From positions 1 to 12,750 of the forward strand of contig SKNE01000055.1 in the NCBI GenBank assembly GCA_007120675.1: a stretch of 12,750 bases of DNA, written 5' to 3'. Position 1 is the stretch's first letter. Each line of letters starts with the position of its first letter. The notes under the pieces were generated by a model. The model was given only the letters and a program-made list of their open reading frames with translations, did not search any database and had not been told where the DNA came from. Shown here in pieces: positions 1-6,954 of the stretch. The position numbers were made by a program, and so were the translations under genes. The DNA comes from Bacteroidales bacterium. GTDB taxonomy: Bacteria > Bacteroidota > Bacteroidia > Bacteroidales > UBA7960.

Positions 1-1
1 C

Positions 2-790
2 GACCTGCGGCTCTGGACTGGCGCCATAGAAAGGATCGCGCTGGCCGGCAGCACAAAGCTGGCTGCCATACATAGGGGCTTTCTGACACACGAACAGAGC
101 ACCTACCGCAACATGCCCCTGTGGGAATTGCCCATGGCCCTCAAAAGGGACATGCCGGACCTGCCCCTGTTGTGCGACCCCAGCCACATTGCCGGACACG
201 CTGACCGGGTACTGGAGGTGGCCCTCATCGCCAGGGAACTGGGCGTCGATGGCTACATGATTGAGGTCCACCACGAACCCGGCAAAGCCCTCACTGACCC
301 CCTGCAGCAACTCCGGCCCAGTGCATACCAGGACATCGCTGAGTTGCTTATGGCTGAAGGGGGCCCTGGGCAAGAACAGCACCGACCGGCTGCTGAAGGA
401 GCCGCCGCAGAGGATAAGGTCCGAAAGGGCCTCGAAGGGATCTCCGGGCGGAAAAAGGTACGCAAGCCAGCCGACGCTGGTCAGGGAACACCCCGCCAGG
501 GCGCTGGAGAGGATAAGCCCCCACTGGACACACTACGCCGTGAGATCGATCGCTGCGACCACCAGATCCTTGATGTTCTGGCCATGCGCCTGTCTTTGTC
601 AGAAGAGGTGGGAAGACAGAAGAAAACCTTCGGTGAGGATATCATTCAGCCGCAGCGCCAGCAGGATCTTTTGCGCGACAGGCTGAAGAAAGCAAAAGAG
701 CTTGGACTGGATGCCACTTTCGTGGAAAAGTTCCTGGTGCTGCTGCACGAAGAAAGTGTGGCCATACAGCGAAAAACCCTGGACCCCTGA
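2..790 (+). CDS. Bifunctional 3-deoxy-7-phosphoheptulonate (DAHP) synthase / chorismate mutase, 3' part (5' end outside window)
   Basis: The frame is open from base 2 to the stop at 788-790, so the start lies upstream. The first part matches the C-terminal half of the KDO8P-synthase-like DAHP synthases: an IHRGF-type segment, then YRN, WELP, a CDPSHIAG motif (about 173-196) and IEVHHEP (about 260-280). This enzyme joins PEP and erythrose 4-phosphate at the entry to the shikimate pathway. From about 524 an AroQ-type chorismate mutase follows (LRREIDRCD, then an arginine in LAMR, then GRQKK and PQR), which turns chorismate into prephenate. The two-domain order is usual in Bacteroidota. The odd part is the linker at 353-523: about 57 residues rich in Gly, Ala, Pro and charged residues, including two KVRK copies, where relatives I know have roughly 15-20. 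Both domains look intact either side, so I read the linker as an insertion or expansion and not as a frameshift. The family call is firm; the active-site half of the synthase cannot be checked here. Confidence 0.9.
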   Translation, partial: DLRLWTGAIERIALAGSTKLAAIHRGFLTHEQSTYRNMPLWELPMALKRDMPDLPLLCDPSHIAGHADRVLEVALIARELGVDGYMIEVHHEPGKALTDPLQQLRPSAYQDIAELLMAEGGPGQEQHRPAAEGAAAEDKVRKGLEGISGRKKVRKPADAGQGTPRQGAGEDKPPLDTLRREIDRCDHQILDVLAMRLSLSEEVGRQKKTFGEDIIQPQRQQDLLRDRLKKAKELGLDATFVEKFLVLLHEESVAIQRKTLDP

Positions 791-900
791 CCGGCTGGCC
801 CCATAAACAGGCAGTTGCCGGCCACTCAACAGGATAAGAACCGATTTTTTTACTGGCCGTATGATCCCAACACCGGCCATCCCATCATAAAGCCCATCTC

Positions 901-1953
901 ATGACCAAGGATAAGAAAAAACAGCCCCCACTCACCGATATCGCCAGCCTGGGCGAGTTTGGCCTCATCGACCACCTCACCAAAGGGGTGGCCCTGTATC
1001 ACCCGGAGACCATCATGGGCGTCGGCGACGACGCCGCCGTGCTGGACAACGGCCCGCTGGCCACCATCGTTACCAAAGACCTGCTGGTGGAGGGCGTCCA
1101 CTTTGACATGGTGTACACTCCGCTAAAACACCTGGGCTACAAGGCCGTTGCGGTGAACTTGTCGGACATCTACGCCATGAATGCCACGCCCAAGCAGATC
1201 TTTGTCGGACTGGCCATTTCGCGGCGATACACACTGGAAGCCCTGGAAGCGCTTTACGCCGGCATCCTGCTGGCCTGTGAAAAGTACCGGGTGGACCTGG
1301 CAGGAGGGGATACCACCACCAGCCAGGCAGGACTGATGCTCAGCATCACGGCCGTCGGACAGGCGGAGAAGGAGGAGGTGGTCTACCGGGGCGGCGCCAA
1401 GCCCAACGACATCCTCATGGTGAGCGGGGACCTCGGTGCCGCCTATTGCGGACAACTGATCCTGCAACGGGAAAAAGAGGCGTTCAAGGCCAATCCGGAC
1501 ATGCAGCCTGATATCGACCGCTACGCTTATGTGCTGGAGCGTCAGCTGAAGCCCGAGCCAAGAAGGGACATCATCGAGCTGCTCAGGGAGTCCGGCACCA
1601 GGCCCACCGCCATGATCGACATCTCCGATGGACTGGCCTCGGAGATCAAGCACCTGTGCAAACGATCGGGGATTGGTGCCACCATCTACGAAGAAAAGAT
1701 CCCGGTGGATCCCCGCATGGCACAGACGGCCCACGAGTTCAACATAGACCCCACCACCTGCGCCCTCAGCGGCGGAGAGGACTATGAGCTGCTTTTCACC
1801 ATCCGTCCCCGGGACTACGAAAAGGTGAAAGACCTGCAGGGCATCCACGCCATTGGCCATATGGGAGAGGCCCAGGGTGAAGCCATGATGTACACCTCCT
1901 CCGGACAACTGATCAAGCTGGTGGCCCAGGGCTGGGACGCCCTGAAGGGCTGA
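901..1953 (+). CDS. thiL: Thiamine-monophosphate kinase
   Basis: This 350-residue protein is the length expected for ThiL, which phosphorylates thiamine monophosphate to thiamine pyrophosphate with ATP and Mg2+ in the cytoplasm. It belongs to the PurM/AIR-synthase-like fold family. Visible signatures are VGDDAAV (residues 41-47, metal and nucleotide binding), DLLVEGVHFD (60-69), VNLSDIYAMNA (85-95), AGGDTTTS (134-141), MIDISDGLASE (238-248) and the C-terminal SGGEDYELLF (290-299). The ATG at 901 is taken as the start because it is the first in-frame Met before the conserved core, although the lysine-rich first ten residues are not diagnostic. It lies 110 bp after the DAHP synthase gene on the same strand and 104 bp before the RNase H gene, so co-transcription is possible but not shown. 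No TPP riboswitch is visible upstream. No other thiamine gene is in the window. Confidence 0.95.
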   Translation: MTKDKKKQPPLTDIASLGEFGLIDHLTKGVALYHPETIMGVGDDAAVLDNGPLATIVTKDLLVEGVHFDMVYTPLKHLGYKAVAVNLSDIYAMNATPKQIFVGLAISRRYTLEALEALYAGILLACEKYRVDLAGGDTTTSQAGLMLSITAVGQAEKEEVVYRGGAKPNDILMVSGDLGAAYCGQLILQREKEAFKANPDMQPDIDRYAYVLERQLKPEPRRDIIELLRESGTRPTAMIDISDGLASEIKHLCKRSGIGATIYEEKIPVDPRMAQTAHEFNIDPTTCALSGGEDYELLFTIRPRDYEKVKDLQGIHAIGHMGEAQGEAMMYTSSGQLIKLVAQGWDALKG

Positions 1954-2057
1954 ACCGGCGGACCGTGACAGTGGCCGGGGGACTCCATTTTCAGGCCGGT
2001 TTGCCCGGCGACAGCCCATTCGAAACACACCACGCTGCGGCGTTCAACGACACATCC

Positions 2058-2693
2058 ATGGGGAAGAAAAAGTTCTATACCGTATGGCGCGGCCATGAAA
2101 CAGGGGTTTTCAGCAGCTGGAAGACCTGTCAAAAGGCCATTGAAGGGTACCAGGGCGCCATTTACAAGGGTTTTCCAACCGAAGAACAGGCCTGGGAAGC
2201 ATTTGAAGGCAATTACGCAGACTATATCGGCAGGGACAAGCGGCAGCAAAGTCGTCTCAGCGCAGAGCAGCTGAGGGCCATTGGGAAGCCCATACTGGAC
2301 AGCATATCGGTGGATGCAGCCTGTAACAGCGTCACCGGAAAAATGGAGTATCAGGGGGTGGACACCATGAGTGGCGCCCGCTTGTTCAGGATGGGTCCGT
2401 TTGCCGGCGGATCAAACAATATCGGCGAGTTCCTGGCCCTGGTCCACGCCCTGGCCTGGTGCAAAAAACACGGCATCCACCGCCCCATCTACAGCGACTC
2501 CCACACGGCCATCACCTGGGTGAACAACAAAAAAACGCGCACAAAGGTAGCGGCCGGCAGCCATAACCAGGAGCTGTTCGAGCTCATCCGCCGGGCAGAA
2601 CAGTGGCTGCAGAAAAATCAGTGGGACACCCCCATCCTCAAATGGGAAACGGAAGCCTGGGGCGAAATACCCGCCGACTTTGGCAGGAAATAA
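2058..2693 (+). CDS. rnhA: RNase HI with N-terminal viroplasmin-like hybrid-binding domain
   Basis: This 211-residue enzyme cleaves the RNA strand of RNA:DNA hybrids, for example primers and R-loops. Residues 1-55 form the caulimovirus viroplasmin-like (RNase H1 hybrid-binding) domain: FYTVWRGHETGVFSSW, then a GF-containing loop and a conserved Glu/Ala helix. From about residue 83 comes the RNase H fold, with candidate catalytic acids D86 (in SVDAA), E124 (in NIGEF), D147 (in YSDSH) and D207 (in PADFGRK). The C-terminal WGEIPADFGRK is what I expect of the Bacteroidota version of this enzyme. The frame is open back to 1965, but the family core begins with MGKKKFYTVWRG, so I place the start at 2058; the 31 extra residues have no family resemblance. 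The gene follows thiL on the same strand and ends before a strong hairpin, so it is probably the last gene of this + strand block. Confidence 0.92.
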   Translation: MGKKKFYTVWRGHETGVFSSWKTCQKAIEGYQGAIYKGFPTEEQAWEAFEGNYADYIGRDKRQQSRLSAEQLRAIGKPILDSISVDAACNSVTGKMEYQGVDTMSGARLFRMGPFAGGSNNIGEFLALVHALAWCKKHGIHRPIYSDSHTAITWVNNKKTRTKVAAGSHNQELFELIRRAEQWLQKNQWDTPILKWETEAWGEIPADFGRK

Positions 2694-2726
2694 TCAGCAT
2701 CCCGCAGGCTCACGCAAAAAGCGCAT

Positions 2727-2754
2727 CCCGCGAAAGCGCGCAACGCTTCGCGGG
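2727..2754. terminator. GC-rich hairpin between convergent genes, possible bidirectional terminator
   Basis: CCCGCGAAAGCG (2727-2738) pairs with CGCTTCGCGGG (2744-2754) around a 5-base CGCAA loop: 11 base pairs with a single bulged A. It sits between the stop of the RNase H gene (2693, + strand) and the stop of the small membrane-protein gene (2789, - strand), where a shared terminator would be expected. There is no T-run directly after it on the + strand. Read on the - strand, a run of five T (2716-2720) follows after six bases. The structure is clear; its role is inferred. Confidence 0.45.
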
Positions 2755-2788
2755 CAGTGCAGCCAATAAAAAATCACACACCAATTCC

Positions 2789-3031
2789 CTATAAGAACAT
2801 TGATCCAATGATGGAGACACCCAAGATGGTGAATAATAGGGTCAAACCAATGATAATGGCGGCCCAGATCAGCATGGCCTTGGCCCAGTTGGCCTTAGAC
2901 GGAGTGGTGTTGCCACCAAACGCCCATACAAACATCATGATCAGGCCAACAAGGGGGATGGCCGCAATCAGCAGGGTAACTACCCAGTCCCCGGTTTTGA
3001 CTACCTGGTTGTTCACTTGTTCCATCTTCAT
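2789..3031 (-). CDS. Small two-helix membrane protein of unknown function
   Basis: This 80-residue protein has two hydrophobic segments, roughly residues 16-38 (WVVTLLIAAIPLVGLIMMFV and on) and 51-78 (AKAMLIWAAIIIGLTLLFTI and on), joined by a short polar loop containing TTPSKANWAK. It has no signal-peptide cleavage motif and no enzymatic signature. Small proteins with an IPLVGLIMMFVWAF-type first helix and an NWAKA motif before the second recur in Bacteroidota and Firmicutes as uncharacterised inner-membrane proteins; I do not know a function. Two starts are possible, ATG at 3031 or two codons later at 3025. The hydrophobic pattern and its place in an otherwise empty gap support it as real. 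It lies 157 bp downstream of recJ on the same strand, with a 9-bp direct repeat in between. Confidence 0.7.
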   Translation of the reverse strand: MKMEQVNNQVVKTGDWVVTLLIAAIPLVGLIMMFVWAFGGNTTPSKANWAKAMLIWAAIIIGLTLLFTILGVSIIGSMFL

Positions 3032-3118
3032 TTTGTTTAGGTTTTCCTACTCATCAGGCTTTTCGGTTGCGCCCCGTTTTTAGTGGTGAACGGCTCCACA
3101 ATATTCCTTCAGCGCGCC

Positions 3119-3142
3119 CCAAACGGCGCCATTCCAAACGGC
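3119..3142. repeat. 9-bp direct repeat CCAAACGGC, two copies with a 15-bp period
   Basis: CCAAACGGC occurs at 3119-3127 and again at 3134-3142, in the 157-bp stretch between the end of recJ and the start of the small membrane-protein gene. A site repeated at such a short spacing upstream of a gene could be a regulator site, but nothing else supports that and chance is possible in GC-rich DNA. Confidence 0.3.
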
Positions 3143-3188
3143 CCTGTTTCCGCGCTCCGGCTAACGACGGATACCGGTAACAGCGACC

Positions 3189-4937
3189 CTACGGCGTGAA
3201 TCCCATATCCTTCACATTGAGCTGCAGGCTTACCCGACCGTTCCAGCTGTTCTCCTCTATCTGGTAAACCAGGTCGAACGACTGGCTGTTTTTCAACTGT
3301 TGGAGCTGGTGGCCCTGCTGGAAGGCGATGGCTGGCATGTCGGCATAGCCGCCCGACTGCTGTGACACTTTGAATTTCAGGTGCTTGCTGCCTACCACCC
3401 GCACGTTTCCCTGCGCCTGGCAGTGGCGCGACACGAACACGGGATTGGGGTTGCCGGGACCGAAGGGGGCAAACTGCTTGAGCACCCGGAAAAACTTGCC
3501 TGCAATGTCCCTGAGCCTGATCTCTGCGTGCACCTCAATTTGGGGGATCAGCATCTCCTCCGTGAGGCTTTCTTCCACCACCCCGGTGAACTTATGCTTG
3601 AAGGCCTCCAGGTTTTCCGGTCTCAGGCTCAGTCCCGCCGCATATTTATGTCCCCCGAAATGCTCCAGCAGGTCGCTGCACGCATCGATGGCGTTATACA
3701 CATCAAAATCCTTTACCGACCGGGCCGATCCGGTGATCATTCCATTGGATTCGGTGAAGATGATCGTCGGACGGTAATAGGTCTCTATGAGCCGGGAGGC
3801 CACGATACCGATCACCCCCTTATGCCAGTTGGGGTCAAAGAGGATGGTCGACTTGCTGTCTTTCAGCTCCGGGTTGCCGGCAATGAGTTGCATGGCCTGC
3901 CGGGTGATGTCGGTATCCAGGCTGCGGCGTTCCGTGTTGTTGTCGTTGATGTCGATGGTCAGCTCGTGGGTCTGCCCCATCTTTTCACACACCAGCAGGT
4001 CCACAGCCTTCCGTCCGTTTTCAATGCGTCCGGCCGCATTGATCTTTGGGCCAATCAGGAACATCAGGTCGTTGATCCCGATCTCCCTGGTGAAAGCCGA
4101 CACATCATCGGGCCGGGCCTTGCGAAAGACGTTGCTGTAAAAGAGGATCGATTCGAAGCCGGCCCGCGGATTGAAGTTCAGACGTTTCAGTCCGTGGTAG
4201 GCCAGTATTCGGTTTTCACCGGTGATGGGCACCACATCAGCCGCAATACTGACCACCACCAGGTCAAGGAAGCGATCCAGCTTATCGGTACTCAGCTTCC
4301 TTCGCTGGTAGAATGCCTGCGCCAGTTTAAAGCCCAGTCCGCAACCGGAAAGTTCCCTGTAGGGATAGTTGCAGTCAGACTGCTTGGGGTCCACCACGGC
4401 AACGGCTGACAGGGGGATGTCATCCGGGCGGTGATGGTCCACCACTATAAAATCTATGCCACTCTTGGTGGCATAGTCAATCTGTTTGTGTGCTTTGATA
4501 CCGCAGTCCAGCGAGATGATCAGGCTTACCCCCGTCTCCCTGGCGTAATCGATGCTCTCAAAGGAAATGCCGTAACCCTCCTTGTAGCGGTCAGGAATGT
4601 AGTAATCAATGTGTGGATGGAATTCCTTCAGGAGGTCATACACCAGTGCAACGGCCGTGGTGCCGTCCACGTCGTAATCACCGTACACCAGTATCCTCTC
4701 TCCCTGCTGAATGGCCTGCTCAATACGGGTCACCGCCTTGTCCATGTCCTTCAGCAAAAACGGATCATGCAAATTGTCCATGGAGGGACGGAAAAAGTCC
4801 CGTGCTTCGGCATAACTGCTGATGCCGCGCTGCGCAAGCAAACGGGCCAGCGTGTGGTCTATCTTCAGGGTGGTGGAAAGCTTTTCAACAATCTCCTCTT
4901 GGGCATCCTCATTGAGCACCCACCGTTTCTTCAACAT
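3189..4937 (-). CDS. recJ: Single-stranded-DNA-specific exonuclease RecJ
   Basis: This 582-residue protein is the usual length for RecJ, the 5'-to-3' ssDNA exonuclease that acts in RecF-pathway recombination, mismatch repair and base excision repair. The DHH phosphoesterase motifs are all visible: ILVYGDYDVDG (residues 82-92, acids D87, D89, D91), ISLDCGI (141-147, D144), VVDHHRPDD (165-173), and AADVVP (232-237, D234). The linker to the second domain carries GPKINAAGRI (296-305), and the DHHA1 domain has GGHKYAAGLSL (428-438). The C-terminal OB fold follows to the end. The ATG at 4937 fits the family N-terminus (MLKKRWVLNE). Only 46 bp separate it from the upstream stop of atpC on the same strand, so read-through from the ATP synthase genes is likely; a TATCTTTA sequence at 4948-4955 resembles a -7 element but has no matching -33. 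All metal-binding residues I can place are present. Confidence 0.96.
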   Translation of the reverse strand: MLKKRWVLNEDAQEEIVEKLSTTLKIDHTLARLLAQRGISSYAEARDFFRPSMDNLHDPFLLKDMDKAVTRIEQAIQQGERILVYGDYDVDGTTAVALVYDLLKEFHPHIDYYIPDRYKEGYGISFESIDYARETGVSLIISLDCGIKAHKQIDYATKSGIDFIVVDHHRPDDIPLSAVAVVDPKQSDCNYPYRELSGCGLGFKLAQAFYQRRKLSTDKLDRFLDLVVVSIAADVVPITGENRILAYHGLKRLNFNPRAGFESILFYSNVFRKARPDDVSAFTREIGINDLMFLIGPKINAAGRIENGRKAVDLLVCEKMGQTHELTIDINDNNTERRSLDTDITRQAMQLIAGNPELKDSKSTILFDPNWHKGVIGIVASRLIETYYRPTIIFTESNGMITGSARSVKDFDVYNAIDACSDLLEHFGGHKYAAGLSLRPENLEAFKHKFTGVVEESLTEEMLIPQIEVHAEIRLRDIAGKFFRVLKQFAPFGPGNPNPVFVSRHCQAQGNVRVVGSKHLKFKVSQQSGGYADMPAIAFQQGHQLQQLKNSQSFDLVYQIEENSWNGRVSLQLNVKDMGFTP

Positions 4938-4983
4938 GTTTTTTCAGTAAAGATACAAAAAAAACGCAATGGCAGGAAGCCCG

Positions 4984-5226
4984 TCAGGGGCTTTCCGATA
5001 CGATGGTGATGCGGTTATCCCGCACGTGCACCACGCCGCCTGGGATGTCCAAAAAAATCGTATTTCTCTGACTATCAATGATCTTAATCTTGCCAGAGGC
5101 CAGCAAGGCCACGATGGGCGCGTGGTTCTTCAGCACCTCAAACGAGCCCATCTCTCCTGGCATCTGAACAAGGCCTACTTCTCCCTGGTAAAGGATTTTG
5201 CTGGGACTAATTACCTTCAGTTGCAT
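4984..5226 (-). CDS. atpC: F1 ATP synthase epsilon subunit, as a possible independently started product
   Basis: An ATG at 5226 begins MQLKVISPSKILYQGEV, exactly where stand-alone Bacteroidota epsilon subunits begin, and gives an 80-residue protein of normal size. It contains the core GEMGSFEVLKNHAPIVALL motif and the IPGGVVHV strand of the epsilon beta-sandwich; this domain contacts gamma and the c-ring in the rotor. AAGGCGG, which resembles a ribosome binding site, lies 3 bases before the ATG. In the sequence as given the frame is continuous with beta, so this entry is an alternative product of the same frame. It is what one would expect if epsilon is made separately to keep the 3:1 beta to epsilon ratio. 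recJ starts 46 bp downstream. Confidence 0.6.
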   Translation of the reverse strand: MQLKVISPSKILYQGEVGLVQMPGEMGSFEVLKNHAPIVALLASGKIKIIDSQRNTIFLDIPGGVVHVRDNRITIVSESP

Positions 5227-6753
5227 TGCCGCCTTTTTTTGCTGTTGGTTGATGCTGGCCGCCTTTTCCTTTACCATATCGATGGTGCCGCACAGGTTAA
5301 ATGCCGACTCGGGGTACTGGTCCATCTCCCCACTGAGGATCAGGGAGAAGCCCCTGATGGTCTCCTCAATGGGAACAAAGGCGCCGGGCAGTCCGGTGTA
5401 TTGCTCTGCCACAAAGAATGGCTGGCTCAGGAAGCGCTGCACCTTCCTGGCCCGTTTGACCACCAGCTGGTCCTCATCCGACAGCTCTTCCATGCCCAGG
5501 ATCGCAATGATGTCCTGGAGCTCCTTATAGCGCTGCAGGATGCGTTTAACCTCCTGGGCGGTCTCGTAGTGCTCTTCGCCCACGATGGCGGGAGAGAGCA
5601 GCCGGGAAGTGGAATCAAGGGGGTCCACCGAGGGATAGATCCCCAGCTCAAAGATCTTGCGGCTTAGCACCGTGGTGGCATCCAGGTGAGCGAAGGTGGT
5701 GGCGGGTGCGGGGTCGGTCAGGTCATCAGCGGGCACGTAGATGGCCTGTACAGAGGTGATGGATCCCCTTTTGGTGGAGGTGATGCGCTCCTGCAGCAAT
5801 CCCATCTCCGTAGCCAGCGTCGGCTGATAGCCCACCGCCGAGGGCATCCTGCCAAGCAGGGCCGACACCTCAGAGCCTGCCTGGGTGAAACGGAAAATGT
5901 TGTCAATAAAAAACAGGATGTCGTTGCCTTCCCCTTCCCCATCCCCATCGCGAAAGTATTCGGCCAGTGCCAGTCCAGACAAGGCGACACGTGCGCGGGC
6001 ACCGGGGGGTTCGTTCATCTGGCCGAAGACAAGGGTGGCCTGTGAGGTGGCCAGGGCCTCGGGGTCCACCAGCGACAGGTCCCACTGCCCTTTTTCGAGG
6101 GCCTCCCTGAACGCCTTACCATAATTGATGACGCCCGATTCGATCATTTCACGCAAAAGGTCGTTTCCCTCACGGGTGCGCTCCCCCACCCCGGCAAAGA
6201 CGCTCTTCCCCTCGTAACTTTTGGCGATGTTGTTGATCAGCTCCATGATGAGGATGGTCTTACCCACCCCTGCCCCGCCAAACAGGCCAATCTTGCCGCC
6301 CCTGGGATAAGGCATGAGCAGGTCGATCACCTTGATGCCGGTCAGCAGCACCTCGTCGCCTGTCTTCAGTTCATCATACCTGGGCGGCTCCTTGTGAATG
6401 TCATAGCGCGCGGTGGTCTTCACCGGTCCCAGTCCGTCGATGGGCTCCCCAATCACGTTGAACAAGCGGCCACGCACCTCCTCACCGGCAGGCATGGTGA
6501 TGGGACCGCCGGTGCGATAGACCGGCATGCCCCGCGACAGGCCATCGGTACCATCCATGGCAATGCTGCGCACCGTGTCTTCTCCCAGGTGCTGCTGGCA
6601 TTCCAGCACAATGCGGTGGCCATGTTCATTGAACACCTCCAGGGCCTCGTATATCTCTGGCAGGCCCTTGCTCCCCTCGAAGATCACATCTACCACAGGC
6701 CCAATGACCTGGGCCACTTTGCCAGACCGTTCATCTGTTTTGTCCTTCTCCAT
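4984..6753 (-). CDS. atpD-atpC: F1 ATP synthase beta and epsilon subunits in one continuous frame
   Basis: The 589-residue frame is a complete beta subunit (residues 1 to about 506) running straight into a complete short epsilon subunit (510-589). Beta hallmarks are the P-loop GGAGVGKT (159-166), GVGERTREG with catalytic E191 and R192, Walker B FFIDN (281-285), SALLGRMPSAVGYQP (297-311) and a MEELSDED version of the DELSEED loop (421-428). Epsilon is the beta-sandwich domain only (MQLKVISPSK to the end), without the C-terminal helical hairpin, as is normal in Bacteroidota. The start at 6753 (MEKDKTDERSGKVAQVIGPV) was chosen because the 30 extra residues of the longer frame, back to 6843, match nothing in beta. 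The fusion is odd because F1 holds three beta and one epsilon. The junction carries A AAA AAG (5239-5233), and both other frames stop within 10 codons, so separate products by frameshifting, internal initiation, or a one-base sequence error are all possible. A hexanucleotide repeat encodes residues 269-276, just before Walker B. Confidence 0.93.
   Translation of the reverse strand: MEKDKTDERSGKVAQVIGPVVDVIFEGSKGLPEIYEALEVFNEHGHRIVLECQQHLGEDTVRSIAMDGTDGLSRGMPVYRTGGPITMPAGEEVRGRLFNVIGEPIDGLGPVKTTARYDIHKEPPRYDELKTGDEVLLTGIKVIDLLMPYPRGGKIGLFGGAGVGKTILIMELINNIAKSYEGKSVFAGVGERTREGNDLLREMIESGVINYGKAFREALEKGQWDLSLVDPEALATSQATLVFGQMNEPPGARARVALSGLALAEYFRDGDGEGEGNDILFFIDNIFRFTQAGSEVSALLGRMPSAVGYQPTLATEMGLLQERITSTKRGSITSVQAIYVPADDLTDPAPATTFAHLDATTVLSRKIFELGIYPSVDPLDSTSRLLSPAIVGEEHYETAQEVKRILQRYKELQDIIAILGMEELSDEDQLVVKRARKVQRFLSQPFFVAEQYTGLPGAFVPIEETIRGFSLILSGEMDQYPESAFNLCGTIDMVKEKAASINQQQKKAAMQLKVISPSKILYQGEVGLVQMPGEMGSFEVLKNHAPIVALLASGKIKIIDSQRNTIFLDIPGGVVHVRDNRITIVSESP
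5233..5239 (-). promoter_or_regulatory. A AAA AAG slippery heptamer at the atpD-atpC junction
   Basis: On the coding strand the codons read CAA AAA AAG GCG GCA ATG, so the heptamer A AAA AAG sits in the phase used for -1 frameshifting in E. coli dnaX. A -1 slip adds the codons for GGNATEGN and stops at TAG (5209-5207). A +1 slip stops at TGA (5219-5217). The 0 frame gives the beta-epsilon fusion. An AAGGA sequence lies about 30 bases upstream, further than the stimulator in dnaX, and I see no convincing downstream hairpin. The heptamer is certain; its use is not. Confidence 0.4.
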
Positions 6754-6782
6754 ATGTAAAAAGGCTTTTTTGAAGCAGCGGA

Positions 6783-6791
6783 TACCTTTGC
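6783..6791 (+). promoter_or_regulatory. Possible -7 element (TACCTTTGC) for the RibF-like gene
   Basis: TACCTTTGC matches the Bacteroidota -7 consensus TAnnTTTGC, but no TTTG is found about 20 bp upstream, and the start codon is about 165 bp away. A long leader would result. The 201-bp divergent region also holds a perfect palindrome CTGCCGGCAG (6802-6811), a hairpin GGGCAG/CTGCCC with an 8-base loop (6831-6850), and the AT-rich palindrome TAAAATTTTA (6900-6909). Confidence 0.25.
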
Positions 6792-6801
6792 ACCTTGAAG
6801 G

Positions 6802-6811
6802 CTGCCGGCAG
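6802..6811. repeat. Perfect 10-bp palindrome CTGCCGGCAG in the atpD / RibF-like divergent region
   Basis: The ten bases read the same on both strands. They lie about 50 bp upstream of the atpD start and 20 bp before the hairpin GGGCAG/CTGCCC (6831-6850), whose arms share the CTGCC/GGCAG core. This placement fits an operator or an RNA structure, but a chance palindrome of this length in GC-rich DNA is not rare. Confidence 0.3.
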
Positions 6812-6954
6812 GCGCTTGCATGGTTGAAAGGGGCAGTCAGCATCCTGCCCTACCTTGCGAAAGTAATCATTTTGAAAAAAATGGGCTCGCCAATTCCCTT
6901 AAAATTTTACCTTTACCCCCTTGAAACGCCTGTCTTGGGCATTTCATTGCATCT

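Noticed and set aside
353..523. Frameshift inside the DAHP synthase/chorismate mutase gene, suggested by the strange linker and an open second frame.
   Set aside because: Both domains are in the same frame on either side, and the alternative frame shows no better family resemblance.
791..900. Terminator between the DAHP synthase gene and thiL, suggested by a run of seven T's at about 844-850.
   Set aside because: No stable hairpin precedes the T-run; the only pairing is a 5-bp TGGCC/GGCCA with a large loop further upstream.
1123..2028. Long open frame antisense to thiL; likewise 3381-4409 antisense to recJ and 10536-11177 antisense to rpsB.
   Set aside because: They are mirror frames of conserved genes in GC-rich DNA, with no domain resemblance or sensible composition.
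3029..3057. Hammerhead-ribozyme-like string on the - strand: CTGATGA followed by a UAGG-AAAA-CCUA hairpin just before the small membrane-protein gene.
   Set aside because: The conserved GAAA after stem II is missing and no stems I and III close the core, so the match is chance.
6754..6843. Longer atpD start at 6843, adding 30 residues.
   Set aside because: The extra residues do not resemble any beta N-terminus, while MEKDKTDERSGKVAQV at 6753 does.
6791..6954. FMN riboswitch upstream of the RibF-like gene; TPP riboswitch upstream of thiL.
   Set aside because: The conserved FMN core with its six-stem junction is not present here, and nothing like the TPP CUGAGA core is seen in 791-900.
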